From assembly GCA_000721275.1 (NCBI GenBank), contig JOFO01000060.1:1-31325 (forward strand): a stretch of 31,325 nucleotides of DNA. Reading direction: 5' to 3'. Below are positions 1-7,674 of the stretch, piece by piece. A model generated the notes under the pieces. It saw only the letters and a program-made list of their open reading frames with translations, was not told the DNA's origin and searched no databases. How positions within the stretch are numbered: the stretch's first letter is position 1; the number at the start of each line of letters is the position of its first letter. Source of the DNA: Microtetraspora glauca (GTDB lineage Bacteria > Actinomycetota > Actinomycetes > Streptomycetales > Streptomycetaceae). The translations under genes and the position numbers were made by a program.

Positions 1-302
1 CCCTTCTCCGCCGGCGTCGCCGTCCCCCTCTTCGCGCTCTTCGCGGCCGGCGTCAGCGTCTCCGGCGAAGCCCTCGGCCAGGTGTTCACCGACCCCGAAC
101 CCCTCGCCGTCCTCATCGGCCTCGTCGTCGGCAAGGTCCTCGGCATCTTCCTCGGCACCTACCTCGCCGCACGCTTCACCCGCGCCCAGCTCAACCCCGA
201 CCTCGCCTGGGCCGACGTCCTCGGCCTCGCCACGACGACGGCGACGGCATCCCCGACTGCTACCAGACCGAGAGCGGCGCGCGCGCCGCCGACAGCCAGT
301 GA
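1..302 (+). pseudogene. nhaA: 3' part of NhaA-family Na+/H+ antiporter gene, internally deleted and out of frame
   Basis: Frame 1 from base 1 reads as the NhaA region before helices XI and XII, including GKVLGIF, whose Lys corresponds to the helix X Lys300 of E. coli NhaA, and ends at WADVLGLA near base 229. In the family this is followed by helix XI (a GFTVSLL-type sequence) and helix XII. Here it is followed at once by unrelated frame 1 translation. Frame 3 from base 231 gives HDDGDGIPDCYQTE and stops at 300-302; a DGDGIPD-x-YQ tail is the usual cytoplasmic end of actinobacterial NhaA. So both ends of the C-terminal part are present, but about 60-80 codons with the last two helices are missing and the frame changes. 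The 5' part lies outside the window. Loss of helices XI-XII should abolish transport. A local assembly or sequencing deletion would look the same. Confidence 0.75.
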
Positions 303-568
303 CCGAAGGCGGATACGGCTCCGCGCTCCTCGGCTGCGCCGTCGTCGTGGCGGCCCTCGTCATCCGGACCGCCGTGACGGAGATGAGACGACCGGGCAGC
401 ACGCGCCAGGCATGGGGCTTCCTGACCACCCGCCGAGGGTGGACCACCTTCCTCGTGACCGCCTGCGTGCTCGCCGCCACCACCTACGCCATGGCAGGGG
501 CGACGTACCTGCCATGGGCCCTGCTCGCCGCCCTGCTGATCACCCACGTCGTCTCGGACAAGAACTGA
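299..568 (+). CDS. Small membrane protein of unknown function, downstream of nhaA
   Basis: This 89-residue protein starts at a GTG (299-301) overlapping the nhaA TGA as GTGA, so translation was probably coupled to the antiporter. Two or three hydrophobic stretches are visible: about residues 8-26 (LLGCAVVVAALVI), 50-68 (FLVTACVLAATTYAMA) and 70-85. A short basic segment (MRRPGSTRQ) lies between the first two. No family is recognised. The overlap suggests an accessory membrane protein of the antiporter. It converges on the ABC permease, leaving only 17 bases between the two stop codons. Confidence 0.65.
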   Translation: MTEGGYGSALLGCAVVVAALVIRTAVTEMRRPGSTRQAWGFLTTRRGWTTFLVTACVLAATTYAMAGATYLPWALLAALLITHVVSDKN

Positions 569-585
569 CCCTGCGCTCCGAACGG

Positions 586-2217
586 TCAGACACGAAGATC
601 CCGCCGCCGATAGCCGGCCGCACCGACCACCACGGCAAGAACGCCGACGACCGTCATCACCATGGCCGCGGCCCGGCCGGCCGGGACGTCGGGCACGGCC
701 GTCAGATGCGTGAAAGGAGACATCCGACCGATCCACGCCGGCCATCCCCAGGTGTCGGCGAACACCTTCAGGAGGAACCCTCCCGCGGCCGGTACGCATC
801 CGGCGACCGTGACCGCGCGCGGAGCCCAGGCGAGCGCGAGCGCCCCGGTGCCCAGGCACAGGAAAACGACGGGCAGAACGTTCCACGCCCCGGACAGCGC
901 GGCGAGAAGACCGAGGCCGGCGCCGACCGCCCTGGTCCCGGCCCAGGTGGCCAGCCCGGCGACGGTCGTGAGCACGACCGCGCCCCCGACCGCCGCGGCG
1001 ACCTCGGCGGTGAGCACCCGCACCCGGGTGACAGGCTGGGCGAACAGCAGCGTCAGCCGTCGCGAGGTCTCGTCCTGGGCCAGACCGGCGAGCCGGACCG
1101 CGGCGAACGCCCCGACGGGGACGGCCAGGAGCGCGAACAGCGTGGCCACGTACCCCTCGACGGTGACCAGCCCGCCGAAACCGGCCTGCGCGGCGAGCTC
1201 GGCGAAGCGGGGGTTGGCGGCGAGGAAGGCCGTCATCGAGACGGCCAGCACCCCGATGAGGAAGTAGTAGGCACCGATTCCCGTCGACCAGGCGGCCAGC
1301 GGCCGGAGAAGGCGGCGCACGGCGAACGCCCGGACCGAACCGAGCAGGACCCTCCGTGGCGCCCGGCCCGAAGAGGACGGCAGAAGGCCGCCGCGGACGT
1401 CCCGTCGCCCTGCCGCGGCGACGGCGGCGACGGCGAGCAGCACGCAGACGGTGCCCAGGACCGCCAACGGCCCCATGTGGTCCCCGTCGTAGGGGCGTGC
1501 GAGCGCCGCCATGCCGAAGGCTGTGAACCAGCGCAGCCACTCCAGACCGGCGATGCCGTCCCCGACCATCTTGAGCAGCATGCCCACGCCGAGCACCGCC
1601 ACCGCCGCACCACTGGCCGCCGGCCGCGCGGCGAACACCTGCGACATGAGCGCGCCTACGGAGGCGAAGAACACCCCGCACAAGGCGAGGCCGGTCGCGT
1701 GCGCCATCGCGCCACCCGCGGCCGCACCCGCGGCGACGAGACCGGCGAACGCGGCCACGCCCGCCACGAGCGCCCAGACCACGAGGGTCGCGAGGTGGCG
1801 TGCCACCACGTTCCCGACCGGTACGCGCCCGGCGAGCAGGACGTCCCACCGGCCGGCGTCCTCCTCGCCCCGGGTGATCCGCGTCGCGGCGAGCAGTCCC
1901 CACACCGCGAGCAGCACGGAGAGCGCCGTCCCCGTCCGCCATACCGCGAAACCGCCGGCGTCATGCAGCGCCACCGGTTCGCCGAACAGCGTCCGGATCG
2001 CCGGATTGCCGGCCAGAGCGGCCAGGGCCGCGGCGTCGGACGGGCTTGCGACGGCACTGCGATGGGCACCCACCGCGACCGCGGACATCAGGGCCGTGAA
2101 GGCGATCACGACGACCGCTCCCCGCCATGTCTGCCGCAGCGCCAGGCCCGTGACCGCCCACGCGGCGGAAGAGGCGGCTCCCCGGTCCTTCCCGATCCCC
2201 GTCTCCACGGCCGTCAC
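586..2217 (-). CDS. ABC exporter permease (ABC-2 type, polyketide-antibiotic exporter-like)
   Basis: This 543-residue integral membrane protein is very rich in Ala, Val and Leu, with roughly twelve predicted helices arranged as two similar halves. The first half starts with LALRQTWRGAVVVIAFTAL and the second with FAVRRLLRPLAAWSTGIGAYYFLIGVL. This is typical of actinobacterial single-chain permeases annotated as antibiotic exporters. Each half carries a short segment before a helix cluster (TRITRGEEDAGRWDVLLAGRV and QDETSRRLTLLFAQPV), a recurrent feature of the family. It starts at GTG, overlapping the stop of the upstream ATPase gene by four bases, so the two are co-translated and form one exporter. 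The substrate cannot be told from sequence; drugs, lipids or antibiotic-like compounds are inferred. Confidence 0.85.
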   Translation of the reverse strand: MTAVETGIGKDRGAASSAAWAVTGLALRQTWRGAVVVIAFTALMSAVAVGAHRSAVASPSDAAALAALAGNPAIRTLFGEPVALHDAGGFAVWRTGTALSVLLAVWGLLAATRITRGEEDAGRWDVLLAGRVPVGNVVARHLATLVVWALVAGVAAFAGLVAAGAAAGGAMAHATGLALCGVFFASVGALMSQVFAARPAASGAAVAVLGVGMLLKMVGDGIAGLEWLRWFTAFGMAALARPYDGDHMGPLAVLGTVCVLLAVAAVAAAGRRDVRGGLLPSSSGRAPRRVLLGSVRAFAVRRLLRPLAAWSTGIGAYYFLIGVLAVSMTAFLAANPRFAELAAQAGFGGLVTVEGYVATLFALLAVPVGAFAAVRLAGLAQDETSRRLTLLFAQPVTRVRVLTAEVAAAVGGAVVLTTVAGLATWAGTRAVGAGLGLLAALSGAWNVLPVVFLCLGTGALALAWAPRAVTVAGCVPAAGGFLLKVFADTWGWPAWIGRMSPFTHLTAVPDVPAGRAAAMVMTVVGVLAVVVGAAGYRRRDLRV

Positions 2218-3104
2218 CGCTCCTGCCCGCCGTAGTAGCCGAGGAAGATCTCCTCCAAGGACGGCTCCCGCACGGCCAGGCTCAGCACGCCGCCGGCCGC
2301 CAGCGCCCGCAGGGCCGGCCCGGGCGGGCCGGTGAGGATGAACCGGACCGTCGTCGCGCCGGTCGCCTCGACCTCCTCCACGCCGGGCACCCGCGTCAGG
2401 TCCGGCGGCGCGGTGGCGAAGCCCGCCGTCACCTCCGTGCGATGCAGCCGTCGCAGCTCTCTGACAGTCGCGACGTCCACCAGCCGTCCCGCGCGCAGGA
2501 TCGCCACCCTGTCGCAGACGGCCTCGACCTCGGCGAGCTGGTGCGAACTGAGGAAGACGGTCTGGCCATTGTCCCGGGCCTCACCCACCGCCCGGCGGAA
2601 CTCCCTCTCCACCAGCGGGTCCAGACCGCTGGACGGCTCGTCCAGCACGAGCAGAGGAGCCCGCGTGGCGAAGGCCGCGATCAGCGCGACCTTCTGCCTG
2701 TTCCCTGTCGAGTACGTCCGGCCCGGCTTGGACGGATCCAGACCGAACCGTTCCACCAGCTCGTCCCGGTAGGCGAGGTCGGTGCCCGGCCCCGTCCGCG
2801 CCAGCAGTTCGAGCGTCTCGGCGCCGGTCAGCCGGGGCCACAGCGCCACGTCGGCCGGCACGTGGGCCAGACGGCGGTGCGTCACGGCCACGTCGGCGGC
2901 GTCCGCACCGAAGACCCGGGCACGGCCGGCGGTCGGCCGGGCCAGCCCGAGCAGCAACCGGATGGTGGTGGACTTGCCGGCGCCGTTGGGCCCGAGGAAC
3001 CCGAACACCTCGCCAGGCGGGACGCTCAGGTCGAGCCCGTCCAGCGCCGTCGTACGGCCGTAGCGCTTGGTGAGGGACTCGGTATGAAAGGCGGGCGAGA
3101 CCAT
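2214..3104 (-). CDS. ABC transporter ATP-binding protein
   Basis: This is the 296-residue nucleotide-binding subunit for the adjacent permease. Visible motifs are Walker A GPNGAGKST (38-46), a degenerate signature STGNRQK (about 132-138, replacing LSGGQ as in many drug-export ATPases), Walker B LLVLDEP (151-157) with SSGLDPL, and the switch His in SSHQ (188). The C-terminal 80 residues form the extra domain common in DrrA-like exporters. The ATG at 3104 was chosen because GGAGG lies six bases upstream and the protein then begins directly with the nucleotide-binding domain. A longer open frame reaches 3215 but would translate the conserved leader element. Cytoplasmic, peripheral to the membrane. 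Confidence 0.9.
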   Translation of the reverse strand: MVSPAFHTESLTKRYGRTTALDGLDLSVPPGEVFGFLGPNGAGKSTTIRLLLGLARPTAGRARVFGADAADVAVTHRRLAHVPADVALWPRLTGAETLELLARTGPGTDLAYRDELVERFGLDPSKPGRTYSTGNRQKVALIAAFATRAPLLVLDEPSSGLDPLVEREFRRAVGEARDNGQTVFLSSHQLAEVEAVCDRVAILRAGRLVDVATVRELRRLHRTEVTAGFATAPPDLTRVPGVEEVEATGATTVRFILTGPPGPALRALAAGGVLSLAVREPSLEEIFLGYYGGQER

Positions 3105-3172
3105 GAGGCCTCCACGAGAGGGAACGGCGGGCGCACGGCCCCTGACCGCCGACCAGACTTCCCGGCACACCA
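3105..3172 (-). promoter_or_regulatory. Candidate structured leader, copy A (before the ABC exporter)
   Basis: On the minus strand the 26 bases at 3172-3147 are identical to 5918-5943 on the plus strand, which lies before the cation antiporter gene. The core contains GCCGGGAAGTCTGGTCGGC, where GCCG and CGGC can pair across an 11-nt loop. The element ends 42 nt before the ATG, compared with 44 nt at the second copy. The sequence to the right (3173-3451) holds no convincing gene and probably carries the promoter. An RNA leader (riboswitch-like) or a protein operator would both fit. Confidence 0.55.
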
Positions 3173-3451
3173 GTCGTGAACGTACTCCCGCCCGAGCCCA
3201 CTCGACAAGAAGCAACTACCGACTGCCGCCGAGGACATCAGAACGCGACGCGTGTCACCCCCTCCCAGAGGGCCCGTTCTCGGCAGGGGCGGGGCGGATT
3301 CCCGCACGCCGTCCTGGTGCGGAGAGCTCGACATACGCGGGCCGGTCGCAGCGAGCCGTCCCGTCCCGCCTGCGGGCGTGCTCCGCGCCTTCGGCCATCG
3401 ACCGAGTCGAACCGATGACCGCTCCGGAAAGCTCCGGCCCCGGAAGCGGAC
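3173..3451. other. Intergenic region, no gene seen
   Basis: This lies between the ABC operon leader and the end of the next minus-strand gene. Open frames here lack ribosome-binding sites and have unremarkable composition. It presumably contains the promoter of the ABC exporter operon, but no clear -35/-10 pair could be assigned by eye. Confidence 0.4.
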
Positions 3452-3928
3452 TCAGCAGTCGCCCTGCGAGACCTTCACGGTCAGCCGGACGGTATGGACC
3501 TTTCCCAGGCTGCGCGGCGGTTCGGGGGGAGAGAGGCGCACGCAGAAGGTTTCGGACAGGTGGGCCGCGCTGATCTCGAAGCCGTCCTCCGTGGGACTGC
3601 CCAACGCACCGCTCCCGGTGCCATCGTCGGTGGGCCTGATGACGAGGTCGGCCACGGGGCCCTCGTCCGTTGCCTCGATGGCGTCCCTGATCAAGCTGTC
3701 GTAGCCGAAGTGCACCCGCTGCGGCCGGGCCTCCAGCTCGCGGGCAGCCTCATGAACGGCGCCGCGCAGCTCCGACTCGCTCCACTGGCCGGTGTCGGAG
3801 ACGTAGAGGTAGAAGCCGACCAGGCCGGCGACGGTCGCGAGCATCAGCACCCGGGCCACGGGGCTCCGCGTGTTGTAGACCCAGCGGCCCCTCTGCACGA
3901 ACACGGGCTCGCGATCGCCCCACGACAT
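3452..3928 (-). CDS. Single-pass membrane protein of unknown function
   Basis: This 158-residue protein starts at ATG 3928, preceded by a strong GAGGAGG about six bases upstream. It has a basic N-terminus, one membrane segment at about residues 26-43 (ARVLMLATVAGLVGFYLYV), then a probably extracytoplasmic domain of about 115 residues with mixed charge. That domain ends in VRLTVKVSQGDC, a beta-strand-like finish with a terminal Cys. No domain family is recognised. The neighbours (an ABC exporter and a sortase-anchored surface protein, same strand) are separated by long gaps, so an operon is unlikely. Confidence 0.7.
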   Translation of the reverse strand: MSWGDREPVFVQRGRWVYNTRSPVARVLMLATVAGLVGFYLYVSDTGQWSESELRGAVHEAARELEARPQRVHFGYDSLIRDAIEATDEGPVADLVIRPTDDGTGSGALGSPTEDGFEISAAHLSETFCVRLSPPEPPRSLGKVHTVRLTVKVSQGDC

Positions 3929-3953
3929 GTGATCCTCCTCGTATGTTCCGATC

Positions 3954-3989
3954 TTCCGTGCCCGGACGCGTCACTGTCCGGGCACGGGA
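3954..3989. repeat. Inverted repeat just upstream of the 3452-3928 gene
   Basis: CCGTGCCCGGAC (3956-3967) and its exact reverse complement (3976-3987) flank an 8-nt loop. One wobble and one A-T pair extend the stem to 14 bp. It lies about 27 nt before the ATG at 3928, next to the ribosome-binding site, and far from the stop codon at 4277. It could be a leader hairpin, an operator, or a distant terminator for the surface-protein gene. There is no clear T-run on the minus strand. Confidence 0.5.
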
Positions 3990-4276
3990 ACCCATCGGGG
4001 TCGGGCAGTACAACCGAGCGCCTTGCTCACCCTCGGCACCCCTGTGCGGCGTTCGCTGACGTCGCCCCACGCGCCGGCAACAGCGTCGATGCCCTCCTCA
4101 TCCGCTGTGCGGAATGCCTGTACGACGGGCAGCCCGCCGACGGTGGGCGTGCATCGGGGAACTGCTGCTCAGGTCCAGTTCGGTACGTCTCGACTGGTCG
4201 AGGACCGCGCCACGGCTTGGCGAAGGCGCCCATCTCGGCGCTCCGAGGTCGCGTAGCGGTGGGAGACGGGGATCCG
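3990..4276. other. Intergenic region, no gene seen
   Basis: This is the spacer between the stop of the surface-protein gene and the hairpin upstream of the next minus-strand gene. No open frame with a ribosome-binding site or recognisable protein was found. Confidence 0.4.
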
Positions 4277-5377
4277 TCAGGCCGCGGTCGTCCGGCGGCG
4301 CTTGAGGGCGAAGACGACGCCGGTGCCGGCGAGGACGGCCATGCCGCCGACGGTGGCGAGGACGGGAAGCTGGGAGTCGGCTCCGGTCTCGGCGAGGACG
4401 CCTTCGGGGTTGAGCTCGATGTCGCCGGCGGGCTTGCCGGGGAGGGGCTTCTTTCCGCCTTCCTGCGGTTCGGCCTCGTTCGTGTCGCCGGGCTCGGTAC
4501 CGGCGGCGAGGATGTCGAACTCGTAGAAGTTCTGGTCTCCGGCGAAGACGCAGTTGCCCTCGTCGTCGGCGTAGACGCCGATGGTGATGGCGAAGCCGGA
4601 ACCGGCGGGGGCCTTCTCGTCGACGCTCAGGCGCAGGTCGATGGAGAGGGTCTCCTTGGCGCGGACGTCGGTGTAGCCGAGGTAGCCGGCCCCTTCGTCG
4701 TCGGCGGCGAGGGAGATGTCGGTCCACTGGCCGGTGTCGGGGTTCTTGAACTGCAGGGTGAGGTGGCCGGTGGTCTCCCCCCAGGTGTCGGCGTCGATGG
4801 CGGCGGCGAAGACGCCGAGGTCGACGCGCTGGTAGGCCTTGTCTCCGGTGTTGACGACGTTGAGCTTGAAGGGGTGGAACCCGCTGCCGGCGACGACCTG
4901 GGAGGGCAGCCCGGACAGGGTGGTGCTCAGGTTCTCGTCGATGGCCGGTTCCTGCTCGCCGTCGCATATGTCGGCAGGGGAGGACACCGTCGAGGAAGGC
5001 GTGGGCGTGATGGCGCCCTGCGTGGGGGTGGGCTGCGTGGAGGGTGTCCGGTCGGGGGTCGAGGTGACCTCCGGCGTCGCGGTGCCGGGCGCGGAGGTCT
5101 CCACGGCGGGGCCGGCCGAGTCGGTGGCGTCGGGGGTGGGCTGGGTCTCCTCCTGCCGGGGAGCGGGAGAGGTAGTCTCCTCGGCCGGGGCGGTCGTCTC
5201 ATCGGAGGCCGGAGGGGTCTCGGACTCCTCCGTCGCGGGCGCGGTGGTCTCGCCGGCCGGTGCGGTGGTCTCGGTGACCGGACCGGGGCTGGTGACGGCC
5301 GCGGTCGCGGACAGGAGCGAGACGGGGGCGAGGACGGCGGTCGCGGCGGCGACGGCAGCGGCTCGGCGGAGCTTCAT
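4277..5377 (-). CDS. Secreted cell-wall-anchored protein with LAETG sortase signal
   Basis: This 366-residue protein has all the parts of a sortase substrate. It has a signal peptide (MKLRRAAAVAAATAVLAPVSLL), a low-complexity Thr/Pro/Glu-rich stalk over about residues 30-135, and a folded domain over about 138-300 containing a likely disulfide pair (ICDG near its start and GNCVF near its end). A C-terminal LAETG at about residue 328 is followed by a hydrophobic segment and the basic tail LKRRRTTAA. LAxTG is the motif used by class E sortases, common in Streptomyces. The folded domain looks like an Ig-type beta-sandwich, but no specific family is recognised. ATG 5377 was chosen because the signal peptide starts there; the longer frame upstream has no signal sequence. 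No sortase gene is nearby. Confidence 0.85.
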   Translation of the reverse strand: MKLRRAAAVAAATAVLAPVSLLSATAAVTSPGPVTETTAPAGETTAPATEESETPPASDETTAPAEETTSPAPRQEETQPTPDATDSAGPAVETSAPGTATPEVTSTPDRTPSTQPTPTQGAITPTPSSTVSSPADICDGEQEPAIDENLSTTLSGLPSQVVAGSGFHPFKLNVVNTGDKAYQRVDLGVFAAAIDADTWGETTGHLTLQFKNPDTGQWTDISLAADDEGAGYLGYTDVRAKETLSIDLRLSVDEKAPAGSGFAITIGVYADDEGNCVFAGDQNFYEFDILAAGTEPGDTNEAEPQEGGKKPLPGKPAGDIELNPEGVLAETGADSQLPVLATVGGMAVLAGTGVVFALKRRRTTAA

Positions 5378-5917
5378 GAAGACCCTTGTGTGACTCGGGG
5401 TGCCGACGGGGGCGGCACGTGCATCGCACGGTGACGTCCGCCTTCCAGGAGGAAGCCGGTGCTCAGCACACAGGTGAAGAGTGCAGGGCCCCACGCCTGC
5501 GGGTCGCGAGAAAGGCTTACTGCAGCGGAAGCCGCCACAAGTGGAGCGAGCCCCCGGCGGACCCTTCGGCCCGGCAGGCGCTTGCGCAGCAGCTGGGGCA
5601 GAGCTGCGGCTCCCACCACTGCCGTGATGATTCAGAAACTCACCACAGTCCTCCGTGCCGATTCCGATGGCCGCCGTTGATGCGTGTGGCCCCATGTTTC
5701 CAGCCAGAGCGTAGCGGTAGGAAACGGTGTGCCGGAGGCATCCCTTCTCGGTGGGTGAGAGACGCCCAGGGCGGGATGGAGCTCTTCGACGTGATTCCAG
5801 GACCGCTCAGGTCGCTACCGGCCGACCTTCAGTTGCCGGGCCCCGGCAGTGTGGGGCAGGGATTCGTGCACGTCAAGGGCCCGACAATGCCGCGTATGGA
5901 AGGTGTAAGTTTCCTGG
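5378..5917. other. Divergent intergenic region between surface-protein and antiporter genes
   Basis: Some 540 nt separate the surface-protein start from the antiporter leader. A minus-strand 81-codon frame (5619-5374) ends in TGA overlapping the surface-protein ATG. It lacks a ribosome-binding site and any recognisable family, and its codon bias is weak, so it is not called as a gene. Promoters for both divergent genes must lie here. Confidence 0.4.
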
Positions 5918-5987
5918 TGGTGTGCCGGGAAGTCTGGTCGGCGAGCAAGGGACACGTGTCTTCTCTGCCGATCGGGGGACTTCCTTC
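5918..5987 (+). promoter_or_regulatory. Candidate structured leader, copy B (before the cation antiporter)
   Basis: Bases 5918-5943 repeat exactly, in the sense orientation, the 26-bp element found before the ABC exporter. It is followed by a GACACGTGTC palindrome (5951-5960) and a GGGGGAC ribosome-binding site, then ATG at 5988. Orientation and spacing relative to the start codon are conserved, which argues for action at the RNA level or close to the promoter. RNA leaders sensing Li+ or Na+ are established before antiporter genes in other phyla. Whether this is one of those cannot be judged by eye. Confidence 0.55.
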
Positions 5988-7238
5988 ATGGTGCTCGTCG
6001 CCGTCTTCGGGGCCGCGCTGCTCGTCGCGGTTCTGCTGTCCGGGCTCGCCGCCCGCACCGTCCTGTCGACCTCGCTCCTGTTCCTCGTGGGCGGCGCGCT
6101 GGTCAGTGACGGCTTCCTCGGCCTGATCCACGTCACGCCCGAGAGCGAGATCGTCGCGGTGACCGCCGATCTCGCCCTGTTCGCCGTGCTGTTCACCGAC
6201 GGCATGCACGTCTCCTTTGCCAAACTGCGGGCGAACTGGCGCAATCCGGCCAGGGCGCTGGGAATGGGCATGCCGCTCGCCTGTGTCGGCATGGCGCTGG
6301 TCGCCCACTACCTCGTGGGCCTGGACTGGACGACGTCCTTCCTGGTCGGCGCTGTCCTGGCGCCGACGGACCCGGTGTTCGCCTCCGCGATCGTGGGCCG
6401 CAAGGAGGTGCCGGCCCGGCTGCGGGAGCTGCTGAACGTCGAGAGCGGCATCAACGACGGACTCGCCCTGCCGGTGGTCCTGGTCCTCATCGCCGCCGCC
6501 GGACCCACCGCGGCCGGCGCGGAGGCGTCGTACGGAAGCATCGCCCTGGAACTCGGCCTCGGCCTCGCCTTCGGCGTGCTGCTCCCGCTGCTCGTCAACG
6601 GACTCGTACGCCTGCCGCACCTCGGCGCCGAACCCAAGCTGCAGCCCCTGCTGCCGCTGGCCACCGGGATCATCCTGTACGCCGCCTGCCACCTCACCCA
6701 CGCCAACCCCTACCTCGCCGCCTTCTCCGCGGGCGCGGTCCTCGCCGCCGTCGCGCCGGAGTCCCACAAGACGTTCGAGCCGCTCGGGGAGGCGCTGGCG
6801 GAGCTGGCCAAGTTCGCCGCGCTCCTGGTGTTCGGCGCGCTGCTGACCCCACAGCTGTTCGGCGACCTGTCCTGGGGCGGCTACGCGGCGGCGATCCTCG
6901 CCATCGTCCTGATCCGGCCCGGCTCACTGCTGCTGTCCCTGTGGGGCACGCGGATCGACCGCCGGGAGAAGCTGGTGGCCGCGTGGTTCGGCCCGAAGGG
7001 CTTCGCGTCGGTCGTCTACGGACTGCTCGTCCTCCAGGCCGGCATCCCGCAGGGACAGGAGGCGTACACGCTCATCGCGGTCTGCATCGCCTTCTCGATC
7101 GTCGCCCACAGCAGTACCGACGTTCCCATCGCCCGCCTCTTCCACGTCGACGACCTCGTCGACACCGGCACCACGCCCGGGCCCGCTTCCGGTGACGGGA
7201 CGAGCACAGGAGGATCGGTCCCTCATGCACGCACGTGA
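5988..7238 (+). CDS. Cation/proton antiporter, CPA1 (NhaP-like) family
   Basis: This 416-residue membrane protein of about 12 helices exchanges monovalent cations for protons at the plasma membrane. Family marks are the unwound-helix region ending GAVLAPTDPVFASAIV, followed by RLRELLNVESGINDGLALPVVLVL, which carries the ND pair at the ion site of CPA1 proteins. Also present is the late conserved segment EKLVAAWFGPKGFASVVYGLLVL. The length is that of a short NhaP without a long cytoplasmic tail. ATG 5988 was chosen because GGGGGAC lies 7-8 bases upstream and the first helix begins there. The next gene overlaps its 3' end by 14 bases. Na+, K+ or Li+ specificity cannot be told. Confidence 0.9.
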   Translation: MVLVAVFGAALLVAVLLSGLAARTVLSTSLLFLVGGALVSDGFLGLIHVTPESEIVAVTADLALFAVLFTDGMHVSFAKLRANWRNPARALGMGMPLACVGMALVAHYLVGLDWTTSFLVGAVLAPTDPVFASAIVGRKEVPARLRELLNVESGINDGLALPVVLVLIAAAGPTAAGAEASYGSIALELGLGLAFGVLLPLLVNGLVRLPHLGAEPKLQPLLPLATGIILYAACHLTHANPYLAAFSAGAVLAAVAPESHKTFEPLGEALAELAKFAALLVFGALLTPQLFGDLSWGGYAAAILAIVLIRPGSLLLSLWGTRIDRREKLVAAWFGPKGFASVVYGLLVLQAGIPQGQEAYTLIAVCIAFSIVAHSSTDVPIARLFHVDDLVDTGTTPGPASGDGTSTGGSVPHART

Positions 7239-7674
7239 TCTGGCCTGGCCCTGCACCCCGGTCCGCCTGGACACCCCCCTCCACGAGGCCGTGGGGCTCC
7301 TCATCCGTGAGCGGACGCCGGCGCTCGTCGTCGTGAGCATGGACGGACACCCCTTCACCGCCGTACCACCCGCCACGATCCTCAACGCCGCCCTGCCCCG
7401 CCCCGTACGCGACGACCCCCTGCTCGCCGCCGTCGTGGGCGAAGCGCTCGACGACACGGTGCGAGCCAGGGCCGACGCCCTCTCCCTGGCCGACGTCCTG
7501 CCCCAGCGCCCGCCCGCACCACCGGTCGTCAGCCCCGACGCCTCGCCCCTCCACATGGCCGCCGTGATGGAACGCACCGGCAGCCCCGTCGTCCTGGTCG
7601 TCGACTACACCGACGACCAGCCGCACCTGCTCGGCACCGTCGACGCCACCACCCTGCTCCAGCACTACTTCTGA
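7225..7674 (+). CDS. CBS-domain-like protein coupled to the antiporter
   Basis: This 149-residue cytoplasmic protein has two similar halves. The first contains PVRLDTPLHEAVGLLIRERT-PALVVVSMDG, and the second contains PLHMAAVMERTGSPVVLVVD followed by LLGTVDATTLLQHYF. The helix-strand-strand-helix pattern, with a PALVV/SPVVLVV strand before a loop, is that of a CBS (Bateman) pair, which binds adenosyl nucleotides. The ATG at 7225 overlaps the antiporter end and has AGGAGG about ten bases upstream, so the two are translationally coupled. Inference: a nucleotide-sensing regulatory subunit of the antiporter. The first half is divergent, so a single functional site is possible. Confidence 0.75.
   Translation: MHARDLAWPCTPVRLDTPLHEAVGLLIRERTPALVVVSMDGHPFTAVPPATILNAALPRPVRDDPLLAAVVGEALDDTVRARADALSLADVLPQRPPAPPVVSPDASPLHMAAVMERTGSPVVLVVDYTDDQPHLLGTVDATTLLQHYF

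Noticed and set aside
82..2235. Plus-strand open frame of 717 codons continuing from nhaA
   Set aside because: Only the first 50 codons are NhaA. The rest is antisense to the ABC permease and is Arg/Gly/Pro/His-rich noise.
3494..5434. Plus-strand open frame of 646 codons, very Gly-rich
   Set aside because: It is antisense of the LAETG surface protein and its neighbour. The low-complexity Gly/Val translation arises from the complementary strand of the Thr/Pro/Glu stalk.
5374..5619. Minus-strand 81-codon frame ending in ATGA overlap with the surface-protein start
   Set aside because: The overlap is suggestive, but there is no ribosome-binding site, third-position bias is weak and no family is recognised. 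Kept only as a note in the intergenic entry.
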